Shown here one piece after another: positions 10,436-18,807 of a stretch of 64,000 bases of DNA (the stretch's first letter is position 1; each line of letters begins with the position of its first letter). Below the pieces are notes generated by a model that made no database searches, had not been told where the DNA came from, and saw only the letters and a program-made list of their open reading frames with translations. Position numbers and translations under genes: made by a program. The DNA comes from Saccharopolyspora galaxeae (GTDB taxonomy: Bacteria > Actinomycetota > Actinomycetes > Mycobacteriales > Pseudonocardiaceae). The stretch is from assembly GCF_016526145.1 (NCBI RefSeq), contig NZ_JADDUE010000005.1:310001-374000 (forward strand), read 5' to 3'.

Positions 10436-11797
10436 GTGCACAGCGGGTCGACGGCGCGGTCGCAACAGCGGGGCGGATCGTACGTGCGGGCCGTCATCGG
10501 CGGTTCGATCGGCAACCTCGTGGAGTGGTACGACTGGTTCGTCTACGCCAGCTTCGCGCTGTACTTCGCGGAAAGGTTCTTCCCCGAAGGCAGTCCCACG
10601 GCGCAGTTGATGAACACCGCGGCGGTGTTCGCGGTCGGCTTCCTCGCCCGGCCGCTGGGCGGCTGGCTGCTCGGCCGGGTCGCCGACCGGCGGGGCCGGA
10701 AGTTCGGGCTCACGCTGTCGGTCACGATGATGTCGGTCAGCGCGCTGTTGATCGCGGTGGCTCCGACCCACGACCAGGCCGGCTACCTCGGCGCGGCGAT
10801 CCTGCTGGTCGCCCGGATCATGCAGGGACTCAGCGTCGGCGGGGAGTACGCGGCCAGCGCTTCCTACCTGACCGAGACTTCCCAGCGCGGGCACCGCGGA
10901 CTCGGGTCCAGCTTCCAGTACGTCTCGGTGACGTTGGGGCAACTGTTCGGGCTGGCCGTGCTCATGGTGCTGCAGAGCCTGCTGACTCCGCAGCAGCTTT
11001 CCGCTTGGGGTTGGCGGATTCCCTTCGTCATCGGCGCCATCGCCGCGGTGGTGGTGTTCTACCTGCGGCGCCGGCTGCCGGAAACCGCGGCGTACCAGGA
11101 GGAAACGGCGAACGACTCCGGACGGCGCGGCACGCTGGCCGAAGTCTGGCGCAACAGGCGCGCGGCGCTGCTGGTGTTCGCCCTGACCATCGGCGGCAGC
11201 GTCGCCTTCTACACCTACACCACGTATCTAACGAAATACCTGGTGAACTCGGCCGGTTTGAGCAAGGGCACCGCCACCTCGGTGATGTTCCTGGCGCTGT
11301 GCGTGTTCGCCGTGCTGCTGCCAGTTGGTGGGGCGCTGTCGGACCGCATCGGACGCCGCCCGGTGCTCATGTTCTTCGGCGTGGGAACGACATTGGGCAC
11401 CTACCCGATCATGACCGCGATCCAGCGCTGGCCCTCGTTCGGTGCGGCGCTCGCGCTCGCGGTGCTGGCGCTGACCATCGTTTGCGGCTATTCGTCGGTC
11501 AACGCCTGCGTGAAAGCGGAGTTGTTCCCCACTTCGGTCCGCACGGTCGGTGTCGCCGTGCCGTACTCGCTGGCGCAGGCGATCTTCGGCGGCACCGCGG
11601 AATACATCGCGCTGGCGTTCCGCAATGCCGGGCACGAGCACTACTTCTTCTTCTACGTCTCCGGTTGCGCGTTGTTCTCGCTGATCGTCTACCTCGCCAT
11701 GCCGGAGACCCGCGCGGTCGCCCTCAGTCGCTCCGAGCGGGACGCGGTCGCCGAAGCGGGCCGCGAACCCGGTGCGGGAAAGGAAACGGTGTCATGA
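10436..11797 (+). CDS. MFS transporter, metabolite:H+ symporter type
   Basis: A 453-residue, 12-helix major facilitator of the metabolite:H+ symporter subfamily (KgtP/ProP/ShiA-like). Typical marks are GNLVEWYDWFVYA in helix 1, the loop GRVADRRGRKFGL between helices 2 and 3, and GGEYAAS in the middle. Such proteins import small carboxylates, betaines or aromatic acids with protons. It is placed between the acyl-CoA synthetase and the dehydrogenases, so it likely imports the acid that the operon degrades. GTG 10436 follows AGCGGAG. Its stop overlaps the next start (ATGA). Confidence 0.9.
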   Translation: MHSGSTARSQQRGGSYVRAVIGGSIGNLVEWYDWFVYASFALYFAERFFPEGSPTAQLMNTAAVFAVGFLARPLGGWLLGRVADRRGRKFGLTLSVTMMSVSALLIAVAPTHDQAGYLGAAILLVARIMQGLSVGGEYAASASYLTETSQRGHRGLGSSFQYVSVTLGQLFGLAVLMVLQSLLTPQQLSAWGWRIPFVIGAIAAVVVFYLRRRLPETAAYQEETANDSGRRGTLAEVWRNRRAALLVFALTIGGSVAFYTYTTYLTKYLVNSAGLSKGTATSVMFLALCVFAVLLPVGGALSDRIGRRPVLMFFGVGTTLGTYPIMTAIQRWPSFGAALALAVLALTIVCGYSSVNACVKAELFPTSVRTVGVAVPYSLAQAIFGGTAEYIALAFRNAGHEHYFFFYVSGCALFSLIVYLAMPETRAVALSRSERDAVAEAGREPGAGKETVS

Positions 11798-12888
11798 CCG
11801 AGCTCGCCGAACTGCGCCGCGAAGTGCGCGAGGTGTGCCGCCGGTGGCGTGCCGACGGGCGCTACCGGCCGCGCCCGGACGCCTGGCTGCGCTCCTACGA
11901 TCCCGCGTTCAGCAAGGAATTGGCCGAGCACGGCTGGATCGGCATGACCTGGCCGGAACGCGTCGGCGGCGGCGAGCGGTCCAATATGGACCGGCTGGTG
12001 GTGACCGAGGAACTGCTGCGCGCGGGCGCGCCGGTAGCCGCGCACTGGATCGGCGATCGGCAGATCGGACCGTCGATCCTGCGGCACGGAACGGCAGAGC
12101 TCCAAGACGAGATCCTGCCGGGGATCGCTTCCGGCGAGCACGTGCTGTGCCTGGGCATGAGCGAGCCGGAGGCGGGCTCTGACCTGGCTGCCGTGCGCAC
12201 CACCGCGCAACGCGTCGACGGCGGTTTCCGGGTCAACGGCAGGAAGATCTGGACCAGCCACGCGCATCACGCCACGCACTCCTACCTGTTAGCGCGCACC
12301 GACAAGACCGAGAAGAAGCACGAGGGGCTCACCGAGTTCGTCGTGGACATGACCGCCGACGGCGTGAGCGTGACGCCGATCGTCGACATGGCCGGTTCGC
12401 ACCACTTCAACGAGGTGGTCTTCGATGACGTGTTCGTGCCCGCGCGCAGGGTGATCGGCGTGGAGGGCAACGGCTGGCGGCAGGTGACCGAGCAGCTCGC
12501 CTACGAACGCGGCGGACCGGAGCGGGTGTTGTCGACGTACCCGGTGCTGGAGCAGCTGCTTTCCGGCGGCGTGGACCAGGATGACGGACTGCTCGCCGAA
12601 CTCGGCGAGCTGGTGTCGCGGTTGGCCACGCTGCGCAGCCTGTGCGCACAGATCGCCGGCGCGCTCGACGCGGGCGAGGCGCCGATGCGCGCGGCAGCGA
12701 CGTTGAAGTACCTCGGCACCGACTTCGAGCGCGAAGTGCTGGAATTCGCCCGCAGGGCAACGGGTTCCGGCGTGGTGCCACCGGACAGCCCGCTCGGTGA
12801 GGCGATCATGGCCGCGCCCGGTTTCAGCATCCGCGGTGGCTCCTCCGAGGTTCTGCTGTCCATTCTCGCCAAGCAGGAGGCGCAGTGA
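11794..12888 (+). CDS. Acyl-CoA dehydrogenase (large partner)
   Basis: A 364-residue acyl-CoA dehydrogenase with the order helical N-domain, beta-barrel (LGMSEPEAGSDLAAVRTTA and WTSHAHHATH) and C-terminal helical domain ending FSIRGGSSEVLLSILAKQEA. It oxidises an acyl-CoA to the 2-enoyl-CoA using FAD and passes electrons to ETF. It overlaps both neighbours by 4 nt, so it is strictly co-translated with the shorter dehydrogenase that follows. Paired genes of this type often form heteromeric FadE enzymes in actinobacteria, and that is the likely arrangement here. Confidence 0.9.
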   Translation: MTELAELRREVREVCRRWRADGRYRPRPDAWLRSYDPAFSKELAEHGWIGMTWPERVGGGERSNMDRLVVTEELLRAGAPVAAHWIGDRQIGPSILRHGTAELQDEILPGIASGEHVLCLGMSEPEAGSDLAAVRTTAQRVDGGFRVNGRKIWTSHAHHATHSYLLARTDKTEKKHEGLTEFVVDMTADGVSVTPIVDMAGSHHFNEVVFDDVFVPARRVIGVEGNGWRQVTEQLAYERGGPERVLSTYPVLEQLLSGGVDQDDGLLAELGELVSRLATLRSLCAQIAGALDAGEAPMRAAATLKYLGTDFEREVLEFARRATGSGVVPPDSPLGEAIMAAPGFSIRGGSSEVLLSILAKQEAQ

Positions 12889-13865
12889 ACAACCCGTTGA
12901 TCGCCGAGGTCGCCGCGGACGTTCTCGGGTCCGCTTCCCCGGAACCGGCCGACGAAGCGCTTCCCGCGCTCTGGTCCACAGTGGTCGAACTGGACTGGCC
13001 CCTCGTCTCCATCGACGAGGATTCCGGCGGAGCGGGCGGAACTTTGGACGATCTGCTCACGCTGATCTCCGCGGTCGCCGAGAGCGGCATTTCGCTTCCG
13101 CTGGCCGAGGCCGCAGTCGCCCGCTGGGCACTCGTCGACAGCGGGCACGACCCGGCGGGCCTGGTCGTGCCCGCGTCCGCCGATGCCGAAGGCGCGCTGC
13201 ACGATGTCCCGTGGGCCCGGCACGCGCAGCACTTGGTGGTGTGGCGGGAACAAAGCGCACCATTGCTCGTCGACCTGGCGGAGTCCCGGATCGAACGCAG
13301 CACGAACCTGGCCGGTGAACCGCGCGACACGGTCGTCCTTCCCGAGTCCGGTGGAGTCGCATTGCCGCAGGCGCCTTCCCGGCCGGAAATGCTGGCCAGA
13401 GCCGCACTGCTGAACGCGGCCGGAATCGTCGGCGCGGCACGCGGGGCGCACGAGATCACCCGCGCGCACGTCACGCAGCGCCACCAGTTCGGACGTCCGT
13501 TGATCGCGGTGAAATCGGTGGCCAGCGCGCTCGCCACGATGCGGACGGATCTGGTCTCGGCGGAAGCCGCGCTCGGCCGCGCCCGCGAGGCGCACGAACG
13601 CGACGATGCCGAGACGTTGCTGGCCGGTACCGCCACCGCCAAGATCCGTGCCGCACGCGCGGCGACCTCCATCGCACGCAACGCCCACCAGCTGCACGGC
13701 GCGATGGGCGTGACGCAGGAGCACTCATTGCACCACGTGACCCGGAAGCTGTGGGCGTGGCGTGACGAGCACGGCAGCGAACGCAGCTGGGCCATCTGGC
13801 TCGGGCGGGAAGCCCGCGCGCTCGGCGAAGATGCACTGTGGACGGATCTGACCGCCGGAGTGTGA
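12885..13865 (+). CDS. Acyl-CoA dehydrogenase (small partner)
   Basis: A 326-residue acyl-CoA dehydrogenase-like protein, shorter and more divergent than its upstream partner. The C-terminal half is well conserved (HVTQRHQFGRPLIAVKSVAS, and HQLHGAMGVTQEHSLHHVTRKLW, whose Glu may be the catalytic base), while the middle barrel is reduced and lacks a clear SEPxAGSD motif. This suits the subunit of an alpha2beta2 FadE that supplies the catalytic residue while the larger partner completes the FAD site. GTG start overlaps the preceding stop (GTGA). It is the last gene of the operon and converges on the MOSC gene. Confidence 0.85.
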   Translation: MNNPLIAEVAADVLGSASPEPADEALPALWSTVVELDWPLVSIDEDSGGAGGTLDDLLTLISAVAESGISLPLAEAAVARWALVDSGHDPAGLVVPASADAEGALHDVPWARHAQHLVVWREQSAPLLVDLAESRIERSTNLAGEPRDTVVLPESGGVALPQAPSRPEMLARAALLNAAGIVGAARGAHEITRAHVTQRHQFGRPLIAVKSVASALATMRTDLVSAEAALGRAREAHERDDAETLLAGTATAKIRAARAATSIARNAHQLHGAMGVTQEHSLHHVTRKLWAWRDEHGSERSWAIWLGREARALGEDALWTDLTAGV

Positions 13866-13913
13866 GCCGCCTGCGAACCCAGCTCGCGGGGTCCTTCGAC
13901 CGAGCGGCCGGGA

Positions 13914-14804
13914 TCACACCTCCGATGGGCCTCGTGCTGCGACCGTCACCGGGTCACCGATCGCGAGCGTCCCGGTGCTGGTGACTGCGAACTTGGTGCC
14001 GAACGCGATACCACCGCAGGCGGCCCGCCGGTAGGTGGCCAGCGTCGCAAGCGGCTCCGGTCCGGACTTGGCGCCGAGAGCCTGGTCGACTGTGGTGACG
14101 ACGCACCGGATCGCCGGTTTGGCATATCCGAGCTCGGCCCGGCCGATCCGGATCCGGCGCAGCGTGTCCTCCGCGTGCGGCCCGTCCCCGCCGGTGATGA
14201 CGATGTTGGGGCGGAAACGGCTCATCGGCAGCGCCGGGGAATCCTTGGCGCGCAGTGTGCGGTTGAGTCCTTGCAAGGACGCCTCCGACAGGAGGTGTAT
14301 CGGGCAGCTGTCGGCGTAGCCGGATGTGCCGGGGGTGTGCCCGTCGGTGATGCGATGGTGTTCGGGCGGCACACGCACCAATCTGCTCGCCGTTCCCAGC
14401 GCCTGCGACAGCCGCTGCGCCACCTCGTCGCCCTGGTCGATGCCCCGGTACGAGGCGCCGAACAGGTTCACATCCCCGCGTGGGCCGGTGTTGTCGACGT
14501 CGATGTCGATCGAGGCGGATTCCGGGAAGTGCAGGACGAGCCGGGTGCCGTCGGCGCTGATCTCCGGCTGGATCAGCGCCAGCTGCGGATGCGCGCGCTG
14601 CGTGCGGCAACGGCCTCGGTCATCGGTGACCATGAAGCTGCGGTCCTGGCGGAGTCCTGCTCTGGTCAGCACGGCTTCGGTCAGCACGACCGGGGCGCAT
14701 CCCTTGAGCGGGTAGCAGTACAGCGCCGCCACCCGAAACGCCGGGTCATGGCGCTCGTGCCGGCTCGCGGTGGAGGAATCGGCAACGGAGGATTCGGAAA
14801 GCAC
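13914..14804 (-). CDS. MOSC domain-containing protein with MOSC_N barrel
   Basis: A 296-residue protein with an N-terminal MOSC_N beta-barrel (VAALYCYPLKGCAP, GLRQDRSFMVTDDRGR) and a C-terminal MOSC domain (CPIHLLSEASLQGLN, MSRFRPNIVITG, RCVVTTVDQ). MOSC proteins bind molybdenum cofactor and sulfur; relatives include mARC/YcbX N-hydroxylated-compound reductases. The Cys in IRCVVTT is at the position that coordinates Mo in mARC-type proteins. GTG 14804 follows GAAGGAG. It stands alone between two convergent or unrelated units. YcbX-like proteins have an extra 2Fe-2S domain that is absent here. Confidence 0.85.
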   Translation of the reverse strand: MLSESSVADSSTASRHERHDPAFRVAALYCYPLKGCAPVVLTEAVLTRAGLRQDRSFMVTDDRGRCRTQRAHPQLALIQPEISADGTRLVLHFPESASIDIDVDNTGPRGDVNLFGASYRGIDQGDEVAQRLSQALGTASRLVRVPPEHHRITDGHTPGTSGYADSCPIHLLSEASLQGLNRTLRAKDSPALPMSRFRPNIVITGGDGPHAEDTLRRIRIGRAELGYAKPAIRCVVTTVDQALGAKSGPEPLATLATYRRAACGGIAFGTKFAVTSTGTLAIGDPVTVAARGPSEV

Positions 14805-14883
14805 AGGAGGCTCCTTCGTGTGAAGCGCCCTTCCTGATCTCGCTTTCGTCCGGTTCCCGGTTGAGCGTGGCGGACATGATCCG

Positions 14884-14942
14884 TTGCAGCGCTTCTCAAC
14901 CCGGCGACACGTCATCGTGCCGGGCAAAGCATACGCGCTGCA
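14884..14942 (-). terminator. Candidate terminator after ligase gene (nested inverted repeat)
   Basis: Outer arms TGCAGCGC / GCGCTGCA enclose a second hairpin (CCCGG...CACG, TCAT loop, CGTGCCGGG). It lies about 100 bp downstream of the acyl-CoA ligase stop on the minus strand. No T-run, so either factor-dependent or only a structural element. Confidence 0.35.
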
Positions 14943-15038
14943 GGACGTTTGCGGGCCGATCACCGGTGAGCGCGACTCCGTCGACGAACCATTGCGCCCC
15001 GTTTCGTGCGGTGTGCCGTGGCGATCGAAGCACCGGTC

Positions 15039-16688
15039 TCAGCCGAGTTCCTCGCGGAGGTCGCGTTTGAGCACTTTGCCGGTGGCGGTGCGGGGAAGCA
15101 GCTCGGTGCGGAACACGATGTGGTCCGGAATCTTGAACGATGCCAGGCGTTCGCGCACGTGCGCGCGCAGGTCCTCGGCGTCGGCGGACGCGCCGTCGTG
15201 CAGCCGCACCACGGCGGCGACCCGTTCGCCGAGCGCGGCGTCCGGCAGGCCGAGCACGGCGGCGTCGGCCACGTCCGGATGCTCGAACAGCGCCGCTTCC
15301 ACTTCGGCGCAGTAGACGTTCTCGCCGCCGCGGATCACGACGTCCTTCATCCGGTCCACCACGTAAACCCAGCCGTCGTCGACCCGGCCCAGGTCTCCGG
15401 TGCGGAACCAGCCGTCGCCGAACGCCTCCGCGGTCGCGCCGGGGTTGTTCCAGTAGCCGCGCACGATCTGCGGGCCGCGGAACCACAATTCCCCGACCTC
15501 ACCGGCACCGAGATCGTCTCCGGTCGCGGGATCTACGATGCGCAATTGCGAGCCCGGAACCGGGCGACCGACGCTGTCGGGGTGCCCGACGTACTCGTCG
15601 CCGGAGTTGCTCACCACCGCCGAGGTGGTTTCGGTGAGGCCGTAACCGTTGGCCGGAGCCACGTTCGCCGCGAGCGTCCGGTGCACCCGCCCGACCAGAT
15701 CCGGCGGGATCGGCGCACCACCCATGCTCGCACCGTCCAACGTGGACAATTCGCCGGGTTCGGAATCCACCAGGTCCCGCAACACCGTGGGAACCCCTGC
15801 GATCGAGTTCAGCTGCTCATCGCGCACCAAGCGCGCGGCTTCCGCCGCGTCCCAGCGGTACATCGTGACGGTCTTCGCGCCTGCCAGCGTCGCGAAGCAC
15901 AGCCCGGAAAGCCCGGCGATGTGGAAGATCGGGAACGTCAGCAGCACCCCTGGTCGGGCCGCTTGCTCCTGCTCGCCGGTCAGCGCGGCTCCGATCCGCC
16001 GGCCCAGCACCATGTTCCAGATGTTGGTGCAGTGGTTGCGGTGGCTGCCGACCGCTCCTTTCGGTTTCCCGGTCGTGCCGGAGGTGTAGAGGATCGTCGC
16101 GTCGTCGTCCGGATGCACCGCCACATCCGGAAGTTCCGCACTCGGATCCAGCTCCGCGATCAGTGACTCCCAAGTGCGCACGCCCTCCGGCGGAGCACCA
16201 CCGCGCACCTGCACGACGCTGCGGTCGCCGAAGTCAGGGGCTAACGCGGCGACTCGTTCCTCGTCGGCGAACAGGATCCGGGCGCCCGAATCCTCCAGCC
16301 CGTAGCGCAGTTCCGGCTCGGTCCACCAGGCGTTCAGCGGCACCGCGATCAGCCCGGCGGCTTGGGTGGCCCAGAAGATCGGTGCCCACTCGGGATAGTT
16401 GCGCATCGCCACCGCGACACGATCTCCCGGAGCCAGGCCGAGTTCTCCCAGCAGCCGGTGCGCGAGCCCCGCGGCGAGGCGGAAGTGCTCGTCGAACGTA
16501 CGCCGATCCCCGCCGTACACGGTGAATTCCGCATCGCCGTGCATCCGCGAAGCCAGCAGCACGTCCCGGAGCGTCTGCGGGCCGGTGCGGAAGACCCGCA
16601 TCGGGACACCGCGGACCTCGCGGTCTTCGAGCGCGAACTCCCCGTCAGGGGCGGTGAACTCGGCCAGCAGGCGGTCCCGATCTGCCAC
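15039..16688 (-). CDS. Long-chain acyl-CoA ligase (AMP-forming)
   Basis: A 549-residue adenylate-forming enzyme of the ANL superfamily. It has the phosphate-binding ILYTSGTTGKPKGAV (about residues 196-210), the adenine motif NGYGLTETT, the hinge region GDLGRVDDGWVYVVDRMKD and the C-terminal GKVLKRDLRE with the catalytic Lys. It activates a carboxylic acid to acyl-AMP and then acyl-CoA. It is the last gene of a minus-strand beta-oxidation series running from 22774 to 15039, separated from the crotonase gene by 119 bp. Acid specificity cannot be read from sequence. Confidence 0.9.
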   Translation of the reverse strand: MADRDRLLAEFTAPDGEFALEDREVRGVPMRVFRTGPQTLRDVLLASRMHGDAEFTVYGGDRRTFDEHFRLAAGLAHRLLGELGLAPGDRVAVAMRNYPEWAPIFWATQAAGLIAVPLNAWWTEPELRYGLEDSGARILFADEERVAALAPDFGDRSVVQVRGGAPPEGVRTWESLIAELDPSAELPDVAVHPDDDATILYTSGTTGKPKGAVGSHRNHCTNIWNMVLGRRIGAALTGEQEQAARPGVLLTFPIFHIAGLSGLCFATLAGAKTVTMYRWDAAEAARLVRDEQLNSIAGVPTVLRDLVDSEPGELSTLDGASMGGAPIPPDLVGRVHRTLAANVAPANGYGLTETTSAVVSNSGDEYVGHPDSVGRPVPGSQLRIVDPATGDDLGAGEVGELWFRGPQIVRGYWNNPGATAEAFGDGWFRTGDLGRVDDGWVYVVDRMKDVVIRGGENVYCAEVEAALFEHPDVADAAVLGLPDAALGERVAAVVRLHDGASADAEDLRAHVRERLASFKIPDHIVFRTELLPRTATGKVLKRDLREELG

Positions 16689-16807
16689 GTCCCGGCTCCT
16701 CTCGCAAGGTTCGCGCTGCGCGCCTCAGTCTGCGCCCATCACCGGCCGGTTGACCACCCCGCGGGGCGACGGCTCGCAGCCGCGCGAACCTCCGCCCGCC
16801 GGACCGC

Positions 16808-17704
16808 TCATTCCGGACTTCCCGGCCACGGCGGGATGAACGACGGGTAGTCGGTGCTCACTTTGCCGGGGAACCGGGCCGGTCGCTTCTCCAGGAACGA
16901 AGCCACACCTTCGGCGGCGTCCGGGCTCTTGCCGAGGTCGTAGATCGCGCGCGAGTCCAGCTTGTGCGCCTCCATCGGGCTGTCCGCGCCCAACATGCTC
17001 CACAACATCTGCCGCGACGCCGCGACCGAGATGGCGGAGGTGTTCTCCACGATCTCCTGCGCGATTCCCCTTGCGGTGCTGAGCAATTCGGCGTCCTCGA
17101 CGACCCGCGAGACGAGCCCGCCTTGCTTCGCCTCGGCCGCGTCGAAGATCCGGCCGGTGGAGACCCACTCCATCGCCTGCGAGATCCCGACCAACCGCGG
17201 CAGGAACCAGGTCGAACCGGCTTCGGGAACGAGACCGCGGCGGGCGAACACGAACCCGAACCGCGCCGAGGTGGCCGCGATGCGGATGTCGGTTGGCAGC
17301 AGCATCGTCGAGCCGACGCCGACCGCGGCGCCGTTGACCGCGGCGATCACCGGCTTCTTGGAGGCGGCGAACCGGAGCGCGCAGGTTCCGCCGCCGTCGC
17401 GGGGAACGCCGTCGATCGTGTCGATGTCCGGGATGTCCTTGCGCGACCCCGTTTCGTAGTTGAACGTGTCCGCGCCTTCGCTGAGGTCGGCGCCCGCGCA
17501 GAACCCGCGGCCCGCGCCCGTGAGCAGCACGACCCGCACGTCGTCGTCGGCATCGGTGCGGTCGAACGCGTCGATCAGTTCCCGGCGCATCCGATCCGTG
17601 AACGCGTTGAGCCGGTCCGGGCGGTTGAGCGTGATCGTGGCGATCCGCTCGTCCACCTGGTACGTGATCTGCTGGTATTCCAACGGAATTCCTTCCCGCC
17701 TCAT
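16808..17704 (-). CDS. Crotonase-fold enoyl-CoA hydratase-related protein
   Basis: A 298-residue crotonase superfamily member. GFCAGADLSEG and NGAAVGVGSTMLLPTD form the oxyanion hole. Neither canonical catalytic Glu is kept (GVGST instead of GGCEL; FGFVFARRGLVPEAGS instead of FGxPE), as in a known actinobacterial subgroup whose ARRGLVPEAxSxWFLPRLVG block supplies a different acid. The ATG at 17704 overlaps the dehydrogenase stop by 4 nt (ATGA), so it is coupled to it. Likely role: hydration or isomerisation of an enoyl-CoA made by the two dehydrogenases just upstream. Confidence 0.85.
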   Translation of the reverse strand: MRREGIPLEYQQITYQVDERIATITLNRPDRLNAFTDRMRRELIDAFDRTDADDDVRVVLLTGAGRGFCAGADLSEGADTFNYETGSRKDIPDIDTIDGVPRDGGGTCALRFAASKKPVIAAVNGAAVGVGSTMLLPTDIRIAATSARFGFVFARRGLVPEAGSTWFLPRLVGISQAMEWVSTGRIFDAAEAKQGGLVSRVVEDAELLSTARGIAQEIVENTSAISVAASRQMLWSMLGADSPMEAHKLDSRAIYDLGKSPDAAEGVASFLEKRPARFPGKVSTDYPSFIPPWPGSPE

Positions 17705-18771
17705 GCCCCCATCAGGTCGGCCAGCCGCAGCCGCCGGGCGCGGTCCGATCCGAACAGGACCTCGGATGTCTTGGCGCGCTTGTAGAACAGGTGCGCGTCG
17801 TGCTCCCACGTATATCCGATCCCGCCGTGCAGCACGACCCCGTTGGCGGCCGCGTCGAAAGCGGCGGGCGAGCAATAGACCTGTGCCAGCGCGGCGGCCA
17901 TCGGTAGTTCGGCGGGGTCGTGGTCAGCGGCCCACGCCGCGTACCGGACCAGGGACACCGCCTGCTCCTTCGCGCTGTACATGTCCGCGCAGGCGTGCTT
18001 GACGGCCTGGTACGAGCCGATGAGCCGCCCGAATTGCACCCGGGATTTCGCGTACTCCACGGTCATGTCCAGCACGCTGCGCATCCCGCCGACCTGCTCC
18101 GCCGCCAGCGCGACCGCCGCCAGATCGTCCGCCTGCGACTTGACCGCAGAAGAGTCCTTCGTGGACAGCGCACGGGCCGGAGCGCCCTGCAGGTCCAGCC
18201 GCGCCATCCGCCGAGTGGGATCGAGCGTGCGCAACGTCGTGCGCTGCACTCCGGAATCCGCGGTGCGGACCAAGAACCAGCCGGAATCGGCGCGCACCAG
18301 CACGATGTCGGCCACATCGCCGGACAGCACGGGGGTCAGACGCCCGTCGAGCACCCATCCGCCGTCGCGGGATACCGCCCGCGCACCTTCCGCGACGGTT
18401 CCGATGAGTTCGCCGGAAGCCAGTTGCGGCAACAATTCCCGTTGCGCCTGCTGGTCATCGAGCGCGTCGAGCACGTCGACCGCGAGCACCGCCGAAGCCA
18501 GGAACGGCGACGGCAGCAGCGTTCTGCCCAGTTCTTCGGACACGATGGACCGCTCCACGTGCCCGGCTCCCGCACCGCCGTGCTCGTCGGCGACGACCAG
18601 GCCGAGCACCCCCAGATCGCGCCCCATCCGCCGCCACAGGTCCCGGTCGAATCCCGCACCGGTCTCCATCGCCGCACGCACCTGCGCGGAACCGGCGTGG
18701 TCGGCGAGGAACTTCCCGACCCCGTCCCGCAGGTCGCGCTGCTGGCTGTCGAGCGTCAGTTCCACGGCCAC
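17701..18771 (-). CDS. Acyl-CoA dehydrogenase
   Basis: A 356-residue acyl-CoA dehydrogenase. The N-terminal helical part contains MGRDLGVLGLVVADEHGGAG. The barrel is reduced, and the C-terminal domain ends HGGIGYTWEHDAHLFYKRAK, where the Glu of WEHD is in the catalytic-base position for this subgroup. SRVQFGRLIGSYQAVKH is a strong family motif. It is probably one half of a heteromeric FadE with the 405-residue dehydrogenase encoded 36 bp upstream. It overlaps the crotonase gene, so the order of transcription is thiolase, large dehydrogenase, this gene, crotonase. Confidence 0.9.
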   Translation of the reverse strand: MAVELTLDSQQRDLRDGVGKFLADHAGSAQVRAAMETGAGFDRDLWRRMGRDLGVLGLVVADEHGGAGAGHVERSIVSEELGRTLLPSPFLASAVLAVDVLDALDDQQAQRELLPQLASGELIGTVAEGARAVSRDGGWVLDGRLTPVLSGDVADIVLVRADSGWFLVRTADSGVQRTTLRTLDPTRRMARLDLQGAPARALSTKDSSAVKSQADDLAAVALAAEQVGGMRSVLDMTVEYAKSRVQFGRLIGSYQAVKHACADMYSAKEQAVSLVRYAAWAADHDPAELPMAAALAQVYCSPAAFDAAANGVVLHGGIGYTWEHDAHLFYKRAKTSEVLFGSDRARRLRLADLMGA

Positions 18772-18807
18772 CCTCCTAGGCGGTGTGTTGAAAGTGGTCC
18801 GATGTGG

